From Paraburkholderia polaris (GTDB lineage: Bacteria > Pseudomonadota > Gammaproteobacteria > Burkholderiales > Burkholderiaceae), in assembly GCF_012927345.1 (NCBI RefSeq), contig NZ_JABBGJ010000018.1:62001-126000 (forward strand): 64,000 nucleotides of DNA, written 5' to 3'. The notes below the pieces were generated by a model that saw nothing but the letters and a program-made list of their open reading frames with translations, did not search any database and had not been told where the DNA came from. Below, in pieces: positions 25,289 through 33,770 of this stretch (positions are counted from its first letter, which is position 1; the number at the start of each line of letters is the position of its first letter). Both the position numbers and the translations under genes were made by a program.

Positions 25289-26217
25289 GCGGCATGGGGA
25301 ACCCGCGGGTGGAGCGTGTCGAGGCGGCAGGGCAAGCGCCCGCGTCGGTCGGCGAGAGCCCGGTGTGGCGTGCCGCGGAACAGGCGCTCTACTGGGTGGA
25401 TATTCCGGCGCAAAAGATCGTGCGGCTGCGGCTCGATTCAGGAGAGCGCGCCGAGTGGCAACTGCCGGAGAAGGTGGCGTGCATCGCCTTCGATCATCGC
25501 GGCATGGTGCTGGCGGGCTGTGAGACGGGGCTCTTTGCGCTCACGCTGACTGAAGGCGCGCCCCGCGACGGCGAACCGGTGAAGGTGACGGGCAGAAAGC
25601 TCGCCGCGCCGCTCTTCGCGTTCGACGATATGCGCTTCAACGACGGCCGTTGCGATCGGCAAGGGCGCTTCTGGTCCGGCACCATGGTGCAGGACATGGC
25701 GGCGGCGAATCCGGCGGGCGCGCTCTATCGCTTCGACGAACGCGGCGTGCTGTCGGAGCCGGTCGTCGATGCGTTGATCACGCAAAACGGTCTGGCGTGG
25801 TCGCCCGATGGGACCACGATGTATCTGTCGGACTCGCATCCGCTGCGCCGGCAAATCTGGGCATTCGACTACGACATCGAAGCGGGCGAGCCGCGCAATC
25901 GGCGCGTATTCGCCGATTTGCATCACTATGCCGGCCGGCCGGACGGCGCCGCAGTGGATGCGGATGGCTGCTACTGGATCTGCGCGAACGACGCAGGCCT
26001 GCTGCTTCGCTTTACACCGCAAGGCAAGCTCGATCAGCAGATTGCCGTGCCGGCCGTGAAGCCGGCGATGTGCGCGTTCGGTGGCAGCAATCTGGATACG
26101 CTGTTCGTGACGTCGATTCGTCCCGCAACTGGCGCGAGCGAACACGATGGCCATCTCTTTGCCGTTCGCCCCGGCGTAAGCGGGCTGCCCGAGCCGGAAT
26201 ACGCGGGCGAACTCTGA
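25285..26217 (+). CDS. SMP-30/gluconolactonase-family aldarolactonase
   Basis: Hydrolyses the galactaro- or glucarolactone made by uronate dehydrogenase to the open aldarate. The 310-residue six-blade propeller protein shows the metal ligands of the SMP-30 family: Glu24 (VGESPVW), Asn168 (TQNGLAWSPDG) and Asp220 (GRPDGAAVDADG), plus RFNDGRCDRQGRFWSGTM. The 4-bp ATGA overlap with udh indicates translational coupling and supports the lactone role. Many family members are called gluconolactonase or arabinolactonase; here context favours galactarolactone. Confidence 0.88.
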   Translation: MSGMGNPRVERVEAAGQAPASVGESPVWRAAEQALYWVDIPAQKIVRLRLDSGERAEWQLPEKVACIAFDHRGMVLAGCETGLFALTLTEGAPRDGEPVKVTGRKLAAPLFAFDDMRFNDGRCDRQGRFWSGTMVQDMAAANPAGALYRFDERGVLSEPVVDALITQNGLAWSPDGTTMYLSDSHPLRRQIWAFDYDIEAGEPRNRRVFADLHHYAGRPDGAAVDADGCYWICANDAGLLLRFTPQGKLDQQIAVPAVKPAMCAFGGSNLDTLFVTSIRPATGASEHDGHLFAVRPGVSGLPEPEYAGEL

Positions 26218-26286
26218 AAAGGCGCTGTGCATGAAACTGGCGTCGGAGTATTAGTACGTCGACGCCCAACAGTTGTAGCTTTTTAT

Positions 26287-26304
26287 TCATCACTCGTCGT
26301 ACAA
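26287..26304. promoter_or_regulatory. Operator 7 of the GntR-type regulon
   Basis: Read on the minus strand: TTGTACGACGAGTGATGA. The left half is perfect, the right half weak. It lies 70 bp after the lactonase stop. Confidence 0.5.
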
Positions 26305-26497
26305 CATAGTGGCAAAAAAGCCACTTTCGGGTCATCTCCCTCTCTACCAAAAAGATAAATCCACGAGGTGCGGATTTCGCTCGCTTTCCCTTCTGGCATG
26401 GTTTTTAGCCACGATGTCAGCCCGGAAACTCTTACGTCCAATCCGCTGTCCTGCGGGTAAATACCGGCTGTACAACTCAAACCGTGTTTTATAGACT

Positions 26498-26515
26498 TTA
26501 TATGTCGTCGTACAA
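26498..26515. promoter_or_regulatory. Operator 8 of the GntR-type regulon (best copy)
   Basis: Read on the minus strand: TTGTACGACGACATATAA. It lies 333 bp before the TRAP binding-protein gene. Confidence 0.7.
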
Positions 26516-26765
26516 CGTATGAGCCCAAACAAATTGCTTTCGAGATAGCTTTGGGCCGCTGTACAAAGAGGGCAGTGTTCTCTGCGCGTGTGACCAACTC
26601 GCGCGGGGTTCATGCCGATGCAGTCGAAGTAAAGAAGTCGAGTTGTCTGACAGGAGTGCTGAGCATCTGTGCCGGGGACGTCAAACAGGCCAGCACGGCA
26701 AATCGCGCGCTACCCGGGAAGGGCAGCGCGTGTGGAGCCGGGAGACGCATCAAAACCATGTCGCA

Positions 26766-26807
26766 TCCGATAGCGGCCCTCCGATAGCGGCCCTCCGATA
26801 GCGGCCC
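26766..26807 (+). repeat. Three perfect 14-bp tandem repeats before the TRAP operon
   Basis: TCCGATAGCGGCCC occurs three times without mismatch, followed by TCCG. The array ends 41 bp before the start codon at 26849. Confidence 0.92.
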
Positions 26808-26848
26808 TCCGCAATCGATCGGATGATCTAATTTCAAGGAATGTCACG

Positions 26849-27841
26849 ATGAACAAGAAGTTTGCCTCTTCCCGTGTTTCGATGATTGTCGCGGCCTCCG
26901 TGCTGGCGTTCAGCACCGTGTCGGCACACGCTCGCGTGTTCCGTGTGTCGGACGTGCATGGCGACACCTATCCGACCAATATGGCCGTGAAGTACATGGG
27001 TGAAGAAATCAGCAAGGCAACCGGTGGCAAGGATTCCGTGAAGGTCTTCGGCAACAGCGCGCTGGGTTCCGAAAACGACACGATCGATCAGGTGCGCATC
27101 GGCGCACTGGACATGGCGCGTGCAAACGGCGCTGCGTTCAACGAGATCGTCCCTGAATCGATGATTCCGTCGCTGCCGTTCCTGTTTCGCGACATCGACC
27201 ATTTCCGCAAAGTGATGTACGGCCCGGAAGGCCAGAAGATTCTCGACGCCTTCAAGGCGAAGGGCATGATCGCGCTGACGTTCTATGAGAGCGGCGCGCG
27301 TTCGATGTACGCGAAGAAGGCTATCCATTCGCCCGCCGACATGAAGGGCCTCAAGGTGCGCGTGCAGCCGTCGGATCTGATGGTCGACGAAATCAAGGCG
27401 ATGGGCGGCACGCCGACGCCGATGCCGTTCGCCGAAGTCTATACGGGCCTGAAGACGGGGCTGGTGGATGGCGCAGAAAACAACCTGCCGTCGTACGAAG
27501 AGACCAAGCACTTCGAAGTTGCGCAGGTCTATTCCGAAACCCAGCATTCAATGACGCCGGAAGTGCTGGTGTTCTCCAAGAAGGTCTGGGACACGCTGAC
27601 GCCGCAGGAACAGGACATCATCAAGAAGGCTGCGGCTGACTCGGTGCCTTACTACGAGAAGCTGTGGACCGCGCGCGAAAACGACGCGGCCAAGACGGTC
27701 ACCAAGGGCGGCGCGACGATCGTCACCGCCTCGCAGATCGACCGTCCTGCTTTCGTGAAGGCGATGCAGCCGGTCTGGGCGAAGTATGAAAAGACCCCGC
27801 AAATGAAGCAGCTCGTCGACGAAATCCAGGCAGTCAAATAA
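26849..27841 (+). CDS. TRAP transporter periplasmic binding protein (DctP-type), sugar acid
   Basis: Secreted to the periplasm (signal peptide about residues 1-28, cut after SAHA), 330 residues. DctP hallmarks are visible: ENDTIDQVRIGALDMARANG, FYESGARSMYAKKAIHSPAD, GLKVRVQPSDLMVDEIKAMG with the arginine that usually binds a substrate carboxylate, and EVYTGLKTGLVDGAENN. It leads a DctP-DctQ-DctM operon, followed by a porin. The two regulon operators upstream point to galacturonate or a related aldarate as ligand (inference). Confidence 0.93.
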   Translation: MNKKFASSRVSMIVAASVLAFSTVSAHARVFRVSDVHGDTYPTNMAVKYMGEEISKATGGKDSVKVFGNSALGSENDTIDQVRIGALDMARANGAAFNEIVPESMIPSLPFLFRDIDHFRKVMYGPEGQKILDAFKAKGMIALTFYESGARSMYAKKAIHSPADMKGLKVRVQPSDLMVDEIKAMGGTPTPMPFAEVYTGLKTGLVDGAENNLPSYEETKHFEVAQVYSETQHSMTPEVLVFSKKVWDTLTPQEQDIIKKAAADSVPYYEKLWTARENDAAKTVTKGGATIVTASQIDRPAFVKAMQPVWAKYEKTPQMKQLVDEIQAVK

Positions 27842-27980
27842 GTTCGGAAGTAACGCAGTGGCGAAAGGCCGTGCAGCAAGCGCTGCAGGCCCTTCGCGCC
27901 GCGCGGTTTCCTGAGCGGGTGGTAGTTAGCAGGATCCCTGAAGATTAAATATAAGTCCGCCGTATGCAAGGATGGGGTCA

Positions 27981-28460
27981 ATGAGATTCATGAAACGCCC
28001 AAATGATTTTCTCTTCCGCGTGCTGGTTGTCGTGGCGTCGGCGAGTCTTGCCGCGCTGTGCCTGTTGGTGATCTACAGCGTTGTGATGCGCTATGTCTTC
28101 AGCGATGCGCCGGATTTCGTCGAGCCCATTGCCCTCTTGCTGGTGATTGTGATCGCCATGTTTGGCGCCGCGCTCAAGGTTCGTGAGGGCGGCCATATCG
28201 GGCTTGATTCGCTCGTCAAGAAATTGCCGCCGAAAGGTCAAGTGGTCGCGCACGCGTTCCAGCATCTCTGCCTGATCGTGTTGGCCGTGGCGATTTTCTT
28301 CGGCTGCTGGCAGATGGCAGAGACGACCATGGACGACAAGATCCCGATTCTGGGTCTTCCGGAAGCGCTTCGCTACGTTATTCCGATCGTTGCCAGTGCC
28401 TGCATCGGTTTGTTCTCATTCGAGAACCTGCTGGGGCTTTTCGCACAGAAACAAAAATAG
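27981..28460 (+). CDS. TRAP transporter small permease (DctQ-type)
   Basis: A 159-residue inner-membrane protein with four hydrophobic segments. It shows the DctQ pattern SVVMRYVFSDAPDFVEPIAL and FGAALKVREGGHIGLDSLV. AAGGA at 27968-27972 is 8 nt before ATG 27981; an in-frame ATG at 27972 overlaps that site and is less likely. It lies 7 bp before the large permease gene. Confidence 0.9.
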   Translation: MRFMKRPNDFLFRVLVVVASASLAALCLLVIYSVVMRYVFSDAPDFVEPIALLLVIVIAMFGAALKVREGGHIGLDSLVKKLPPKGQVVAHAFQHLCLIVLAVAIFFGCWQMAETTMDDKIPILGLPEALRYVIPIVASACIGLFSFENLLGLFAQKQK

Positions 28461-28467
28461 AAGAATC

Positions 28468-29820
28468 ATGGAACTTGCCATCCTCTCAGTTAGTTTCCTC
28501 GTTTTCCTCGTATTCGGGGTTCCTGTTTCGTTTGCGCTAGGACTCTCATGCGTTCTGACTTATTTGTATGAAGGCTTGCCGGCGGCCACCGCCATGCAGT
28601 CGATGATTTCGGGAATGAACGCGTTTTCGTTCCTAGCAGTTCCGTTCTTCATTTTCTCCGGCGAGTTGATGCTGCACGGCGGTATCGCCGACCGCATCCT
28701 GCGTTTCGCGCAGGCCACGGTAGGCCATTTCCGCGGCGGACTCGGCATGGCCAACGTGGTCGCGTGCACGCTGTTCGGTGGCGTGTCCGGTTCGCCGACG
28801 GCAGACACTTCCGCCATGGGCGGCGTCGTCATTCCCCTGATGAAGCGCGAAGGCTACAGCGCAGCCTATGCGGTCAATGTGACCACCCATTCGTCGTTGG
28901 CGGGCGCGCTGATGCCCACGTCGACGAACATGATCATCTATGCATTCGCGGCCCAAGGCATCACCGGGACCTTGGACGGACACCAGATGAGCGGCGTGTC
29001 GATCGGCGATCTGTTGTTTTCTGGTCTTTTGCCGGTTCTGTGGGTGATGGGTTTCGTGCTCATTGCTGCGTACTGGCAGGCCGTCAAGTACGGCTATCCG
29101 CGTCGCCCTGACGGTTCGACCGAATTGCAACGCTTTCCCGGCTGGTTCGCGGTGGCTCGCACGTTCCTCGGCGCGTTGCCCGGCTTGATGGTGATCGCGA
29201 TCATTCTGGTCTGCGTGGCCAAGGGCATTGCCACCGCGACGGAAGCGGCCGCTATTGCCGTGGCTTATTCACTGGTGTTGACCATCGTCGTCTATCGCAC
29301 GATGACGAGGAAGAAGCTCTTTCATGCGCTGTCCAAGGCGGCTAAAACCACCGGCGTGGTGTTGCTGCTGATCGGTGTCTCGAACATGCTGCGCTACCAG
29401 ATGGCCTATCTGGAGATTCCCGACGCAATCGAACACATGCTCGACGGTGCAACGAGTCACGCCTGGTTGATGTTGCTTTACATCAACGTCATTCAGATAT
29501 TCCTCGGCACGTTCGTCGACATGGCCGCGCACATTCTGATCACCACGCCGCTGTTTCTGCCGATGGCAATGCACGCCGGCGTTGGCCCGGTGCAGTTCGG
29601 GATCATGATTTTGTTGAACTGTGCATTGGGTCTCGTGCATCCGCCGATCGGTTCGGTGCAGTTCATTGGTTGCGCGATTGGCAATGTGTCGATAGGTGAA
29701 ACTACCAAGGTGGCGTGGCCTTATTACCTGGCTATCTTCAGCGCGATCAACATTGTGACTTACGTGCCAATGTTTTCAACGTGGTTGCCTAGCCTGATCA
29801 ATGGCCACCCGGTGTTTTGA
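28468..29820 (+). CDS. TRAP transporter large permease (DctM-type)
   Basis: The 450-residue sodium-coupled translocating subunit. It has the full set of hydrophobic segments and DctM features FLAVPFFIFSGELMLHGGIA, VVACTLFGGVSGSPTADTSA and LNCALGLVHPPIGSVQFIGC. ATG 28468 gives MELAILSVSFLVFLVFGVPV, the standard family start. It works with the two preceding gene products in the inner membrane. Confidence 0.94.
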   Translation: MELAILSVSFLVFLVFGVPVSFALGLSCVLTYLYEGLPAATAMQSMISGMNAFSFLAVPFFIFSGELMLHGGIADRILRFAQATVGHFRGGLGMANVVACTLFGGVSGSPTADTSAMGGVVIPLMKREGYSAAYAVNVTTHSSLAGALMPTSTNMIIYAFAAQGITGTLDGHQMSGVSIGDLLFSGLLPVLWVMGFVLIAAYWQAVKYGYPRRPDGSTELQRFPGWFAVARTFLGALPGLMVIAIILVCVAKGIATATEAAAIAVAYSLVLTIVVYRTMTRKKLFHALSKAAKTTGVVLLLIGVSNMLRYQMAYLEIPDAIEHMLDGATSHAWLMLLYINVIQIFLGTFVDMAAHILITTPLFLPMAMHAGVGPVQFGIMILLNCALGLVHPPIGSVQFIGCAIGNVSIGETTKVAWPYYLAIFSAINIVTYVPMFSTWLPSLINGHPVF

Positions 29821-29893
29821 ATGCTTGATTAAGAGTCGGCGCCGGTGAGGCACTGCCAGCCATGAAGAATAAATTTTTTACAGAGGAGTAGAA

Positions 29894-31093
29894 ATGAAAA
29901 AGGCACTAGCAACCTCGGCCCTTGGGTTGGTCGCCCTCGGCGCGCACGCTCAAAGCAGCGTGACGTTGTATGGTATCGTCGACACGGGGATCGGTTATCA
30001 GAGCAGCCAGACGTCGCTCGGTTCGACGACGGGCGGTCGCTCGGTCGTCAAGATGATCAACGGCATCTGGGCGGGCAGCCGCTTCGGCCTGAAGGGCGCA
30101 GAGGATCTGGGCGGTGGCACGAAGGCGATCTTCCAGTTGGAAGAAGGCTTTAACAGTGCAACCGGTGCGCAGTCCGTCTCCGGTCTGATGTTCAGCCGCC
30201 AGGCCTATGTCGGCGTGGCCAATGCCACCTACGGTACGTTCACCGCTGGGCGCCAGTACACGTCGTACTACACGCTGCTGTCGCCTTATAGCCCGACCAC
30301 GTGGCTGACCGGCGCTTACGGCGCACACCCGGGCGATATCGATTCGCTGGATACGCTGTACCGCGCGAATAACTCGCTGGTGTACACGTCGCCGAACATG
30401 TACGGCCTGACGGTGAGCGGTTCGTATTCGCTGGGCGGTGTGGCGGGCAGCACCAATGCCGGTTCGACGATTAGCGGCGCGGTCCAGTACCTGAACGGTC
30501 CGTTCGGCATCGCGGCAGGCTACCAGCGCATCAATAACGCGGCGCCGGGCGGCGGTGCGTGGGACGCTAACTCCACGACGTCGAATGCGGGCGCGCAGGC
30601 GGGTGTGTCGGGCATCAATAACGGCTACCAGACGGCGCAGGCGCAACAGCGGGTTGCAGTGACGGGCGGCTACGCGTTCAGCTCGCAATGGGACGTCTCG
30701 TTCGCCTATTCGAACGTGCAATATATCCCGGGCGTGAACTCGAAGTTCTTCAGCCAGGCGACCTTCAACACGGCTGGCGCAGTGCTGCACTTCAAGCCGC
30801 TGACGGCGCTCGATCTGGCTGCTGGCTATAGCTATACGCGCGCAACGGAGTCGAACGGCATTTCGAGCGCGGCTCGCTATCAGCAGTTCAATCTCTCGCA
30901 GTACTACAGTCTGTCCAAGCGCACCGGTCTGTACGCGCTGGAAGCCTATCAGCGCGCGAGTGGCCAGACGATCGGAACGAACGGCCGGAGCATCATCGAC
31001 GCAACGGCTGATATCGGCGACGGCCAGAACGGCGCGCCATCCTCGTCACGCAGCCAGTTCGCGGCAGGTGTGGGCATCATCACCAAGTTCTAA
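29894..31093 (+). CDS. Outer-membrane porin (Burkholderia OmpC-like)
   Basis: A 399-residue trimeric beta-barrel porin. The signal peptide is cut after residue 19 (LGAHA before QSSVTLYG). SSVTLYGIVDTGIGY opens the barrel, GSRFGLKGAEDLGGGTKAIF follows, a PEFG-like constriction-loop region lies around 100-130, and the C-terminal residue is Phe (GVGIITKF), as required for outer-membrane insertion. AGAGGAG lies before the ATG. It follows the TRAP operon by 73 bp and may admit galacturonate or oligogalacturonides, an inference from position. Confidence 0.93.
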   Translation: MKKALATSALGLVALGAHAQSSVTLYGIVDTGIGYQSSQTSLGSTTGGRSVVKMINGIWAGSRFGLKGAEDLGGGTKAIFQLEEGFNSATGAQSVSGLMFSRQAYVGVANATYGTFTAGRQYTSYYTLLSPYSPTTWLTGAYGAHPGDIDSLDTLYRANNSLVYTSPNMYGLTVSGSYSLGGVAGSTNAGSTISGAVQYLNGPFGIAAGYQRINNAAPGGGAWDANSTTSNAGAQAGVSGINNGYQTAQAQQRVAVTGGYAFSSQWDVSFAYSNVQYIPGVNSKFFSQATFNTAGAVLHFKPLTALDLAAGYSYTRATESNGISSAARYQQFNLSQYYSLSKRTGLYALEAYQRASGQTIGTNGRSIIDATADIGDGQNGAPSSSRSQFAAGVGIITKF

Positions 31094-31105
31094 TCGTGTA
31101 GTGAA

Positions 31106-31131
31106 GTGGCGGCGTCTGTCGACGCCGTCAC
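31106..31131 (+). terminator. Hairpin after the porin gene
   Basis: GTGGCGGCGTC and GACGCCGTCAC form an 11-bp stem with one mismatch and a TGTC loop, 12 bp after the porin stop. There is no T-run, so termination is uncertain. Confidence 0.4.
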
Positions 31132-31345
31132 GGCGACGCGTTTCAGATATGCGTCGCTCAGAAGTACCGGCTGCGCGCGCAACGCGCGCGGCATTTTCGG
31201 CGGCCCCCGGCCTTCGATTCAGTCGTGAAGCCATTTGTCTCTACTACCCGCCGATAGACCCAGTGGAGGCTTTTTCAGCTCACAGGGTGCGAATCCGTGG
31301 CGACAATCTGACAGGGTTTAGGCTTTGGCCGACTGTTATGCGCAC

Positions 31346-31537
31346 TCACGCGTCCGGTTCGGACCACAAACGCCCACCTGTCGCCCAGTTTTCGCGTTTG
31401 ACGTCGGTGAGGATAATGTCCACCGAGTTCGGTTCGACGCCGAGCGATTCGCAGGTCGCTTTGGTGATGGCTTCGACAAACTGGCGTTTTTGTTCCAGCG
31501 AGCGGCCTTCGAAGAGTTCGATATGAAACGTGGGCAT
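31346..31537 (-). CDS. 4-oxalocrotonate tautomerase-family protein
   Basis: A 63-residue tautomerase that acts through its N-terminal proline. The sequence MPTFHIELFEGRSLEQKRQF has Pro exposed after Met removal, and EAITKATCESLGVEPNSVDI then ILTDVKRENWATGG is the family core with the conserved arginine. It lies 37 bp downstream of a class II aldolase gene on the same strand, so the pair may handle a keto-enol sugar acid or aromatic intermediate. The exact substrate is unknown. Confidence 0.88.
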   Translation of the reverse strand: MPTFHIELFEGRSLEQKRQFVEAITKATCESLGVEPNSVDIILTDVKRENWATGGRLWSEPDA

Positions 31538-31574
31538 TGCGCGACTCCGTGATGAGTGAAGTTGGGAAGTGAAT

Positions 31575-32351
31575 TTAATCGCGGTACGTACGATCGAGCC
31601 GGTCGAGCTTGCGTAGCAAAGCGGGCCATTCCAGCGCTCCTTCGATCGCACCCCCGTCGTACAGTTGTTCGGCAGTGCGTGCGGCTACGGCATCGCCTGG
31701 CACGACGAGCTCACTGCCACATGCTTGCGCCTGCAACTGGATTTCGCAGGCCTTGATCAGCGTCGCCATTAGCACATAGGCTTCGGCGACGGTGCGGCCG
31801 GCGGTCAGCGTGCCATGATTTCGCAACAGCATGGCCGGTTTGCCGGCGAGATGCGCGACGAGGCGTTCGCCCTCGGTTGGCGTAAAGGCGAGGCCTTCGT
31901 AATCGTGATACGCGAGGTGGCCGTAAAAACGCAGCGCGTGTTGCGAGGCCGGCAGCAAACCGGCCGGTTGAGCGGAGACTGCCACGCCAGCGGTATTGTG
32001 CAAGTGCATCACGCAAAAAGCATCGGCGCGTGCCGCGTGCACGGCGGCGTGCAGCGCGAAGCCGGTGGCGTTGACCGGATGCTCGCTCGCGCCGACGATG
32101 TTGCCTTCAATATCGATCTTCACCAGGTTCGACGCGCACACTTCGTCGAACGCGAGGCCGAACGGATTGATCAGGAAGTGGCCGGCTTCGCCAGGGACGC
32201 TGGCTGAGATATGCGTGTAGACGAGGTCGTCCCAGCCATTGAGCGCCGCGAGGCGGTAGGCGGCGGCCAGGTCGACGCGGGTCTGGTGTTCGGCTTCGGA
32301 CATCGGCCCCGCCTCGGCGACACGGCCGGCGGGCGTGTGGGTGAACGACAT
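31575..32351 (-). CDS. Class II aldolase/adducin-family protein
   Basis: A 258-residue zinc-dependent aldolase-fold protein. It has the N-terminal RLAALNGWDDLVYTHISASV, FLINPFGLAFDEVCASNLVK, the metal-binding MHLHNTAGVAVSA (His116, His118) and LLRNHGTLTAGRTVAEAY with a later His. Family members cleave sugar phosphates or aldonates, or are inactive relatives; this sub-branch is often of unknown substrate. It is followed by the tautomerase gene. GGAGACAGACATG-type spacing supports the start at 32351. Confidence 0.88.
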   Translation of the reverse strand: MSFTHTPAGRVAEAGPMSEAEHQTRVDLAAAYRLAALNGWDDLVYTHISASVPGEAGHFLINPFGLAFDEVCASNLVKIDIEGNIVGASEHPVNATGFALHAAVHAARADAFCVMHLHNTAGVAVSAQPAGLLPASQHALRFYGHLAYHDYEGLAFTPTEGERLVAHLAGKPAMLLRNHGTLTAGRTVAEAYVLMATLIKACEIQLQAQACGSELVVPGDAVAARTAEQLYDGGAIEGALEWPALLRKLDRLDRTYRD

Positions 32352-32391
32352 GTCTGTCTCCTGAGATTGCCTGGTGGGCTGTGACTTTGGC

Positions 32392-32518
32392 CTGAATTTG
32401 CGGACTAAATCTGCAGGCTGTGTCTGCGGCCTGAATCATACCCAAACCTGCGGCTTAAGCCCGCGGCTCAAATCTGCCGCTCAAACCCGCCGCCTAACCC
32501 GCGCGCCTGATCGATGCA
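32392..32518. repeat. Degenerate 13-bp tandem array at the 3' end of the urea transporter gene
   Basis: About ten units with a 13-bp period, for example CTAAATCTGCAGG, CTTAAGCCCGCGG, CTCAAATCTGCCG and CTCAAACCCGCCG; one unit is shortened by 3 bp. The array covers the gap between two minus-strand genes and overlaps the last codons of the transporter. Confidence 0.75.
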
Positions 32519-33462
32519 GGCGACCTGGCCGATGCCGATGCCGGCGACGTGGCGCGCCGTTCGCCTTCGGCACGCTCCGCCGGTTCGGGCACTGCCGCAC
32601 CACGCGTAAGTCGGGCAGTGAGTCGCTGCATGCTCCACGTCGCGAGTACGAACGGCGCCGTCATGGCAGGTAACGCATAGTAAGTGGCCGCCGTTTGCAG
32701 AGCGACTGAAAGCGCAACACCGCCGAGCGTCACCGCGATGCCGCAATCGGCCAGCGCGATCGCGGTCAGCGCGCCGTTGAATCCTAACAGGCCCGCGTCG
32801 AACGAGCTTGCACTCGCGCCGAGCAGCAGGTGCGCGGCGCTCGCAGAGCCCGCGCCGACCAACGCCCACAGCGCATGCCGCCGTGACGCCGCGGCGATGC
32901 CGATCAGCACGAGCAAACCCGGCAGCGCGCCGGACGCAAAGCCGGTTTGCGCGAATCCGGCGAGTACGCCGTTGCTCAATTGCGCTGCGCCGAGCGCGTG
33001 CTCGGTGGTGAGGCTCGTTTGCTGAGTGACACGCGTCACCAGCGGAAGCCAAAGCCACGTGACGATCAGACAGGGGCTTGAGAAGCAGCCGAGCCCACGC
33101 GCGCGCAGCCAGCGCGACCACGGTTCCAGCAGCCATGCAGTGCCCGTCGCGGCGAGAATCGCCACGGCGGCGGCTGTCGCGTTGTCGGCGATGAAGCTGA
33201 ACGCGGCGAGACCGGCCAGCGCGCCGTTAAAGCCGTGCAGGCCGGCCCGCGTGTCGTCATCCCCGTAGCCGGCCAATACCGCGCTCACGTTGGCCGCGAC
33301 CGCACCCATCAGCGCCGCGCATGCGAGGCGCGGATCGCATAGCAGCCACGCGGCGAGCAGGCAGGCGCCGGTGAAAGCGTTGGGCTGCAGCACGATCTGG
33401 CCGAGACTACGCAACAAGGTGCGCAAGGCGGCGGATTGTGCTTCGGTTGCGGCAGCGTGCAT
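32494..33462 (-). CDS. Urea transporter (UT/PF03253 family)
   Basis: A channel-like urea permease of 322 residues in the inner membrane. The two homologous halves are clear: LGQIVLQPNAFTG at the N-terminus, and the duplicated GLHGFNGALAGLAAF and GLLGFNGALTAIAL loops that form the selectivity filter of UT proteins. Hydrophobic helices fill both halves. The last 35 residues are Ala/Arg/Ser-rich, and the extreme end lies in a 13-bp repeat array, so the C-terminus may vary between strains. No urease gene is nearby. Confidence 0.9.
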   Translation of the reverse strand: MHAAATEAQSAALRTLLRSLGQIVLQPNAFTGACLLAAWLLCDPRLACAALMGAVAANVSAVLAGYGDDDTRAGLHGFNGALAGLAAFSFIADNATAAAVAILAATGTAWLLEPWSRWLRARGLGCFSSPCLIVTWLWLPLVTRVTQQTSLTTEHALGAAQLSNGVLAGFAQTGFASGALPGLLVLIGIAAASRRHALWALVGAGSASAAHLLLGASASSFDAGLLGFNGALTAIALADCGIAVTLGGVALSVALQTAATYYALPAMTAPFVLATWSMQRLTARLTRGAAVPEPAERAEGERRATSPASASARSPASIRRAG

Positions 33463-33770
33463 GGTTTAAGGGGGCGAATTCGATGCGGCGCGACTTTGCC
33501 GCGCGCAAGTCAGGCGCACGCAGCGGGTCAGATTGAGAATAAACCGCGAGCATAGGCTACCGGCGCCGCGCCGGGCATCGCCGCCCGTTGATAGTGGCTA
33601 TTTGCGACACATGCGCACCATGGAACCATGAGCCATGAGGCCATGAGCCGAAACGCCGAAACGCCGAAACGCCGAAACGCCGAAACGCCATGTGTCGGCG
33701 AACCGAAAGCTTTCGCGCTACGATAGGAACCCGGCGCGCTTGCCGCGCCGTTCCACAAGGAGACAAGCTG
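33463..33770. other. Repeat-bearing gap before the glycolipid-binding gene
   Basis: No gene in 308 bp. Three CCATGAG copies (33626-33647) run into five copies of CCGAAACG (33648-33687). AAGGAG precedes the next start codon. Confidence 0.5.
33648..33687 (+). repeat. Five perfect 8-bp tandem repeats
   Basis: CCGAAACG is repeated five times without mismatch, 83 bp before the start codon at 33771. Confidence 0.92.

Larger units (their letters stand above)
26218..26848. other. Control region of the TRAP transporter operon
   Basis: No gene in 631 bp. It holds two regulon operators (26287-26304, 26498-26515), centred 211 bp apart, isolated TGTACAA half-sites near 26470 and 26560, and three perfect 14-bp repeats (26766-26807) just before the ribosome binding site. 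GC is lower than in neighbouring genes. Confidence 0.6.

Noticed and set aside
33626..33687. Short direct repeats considered as a CRISPR array
   Set aside because: Units are 7-8 bp and contiguous without spacers; no cas genes in the window.
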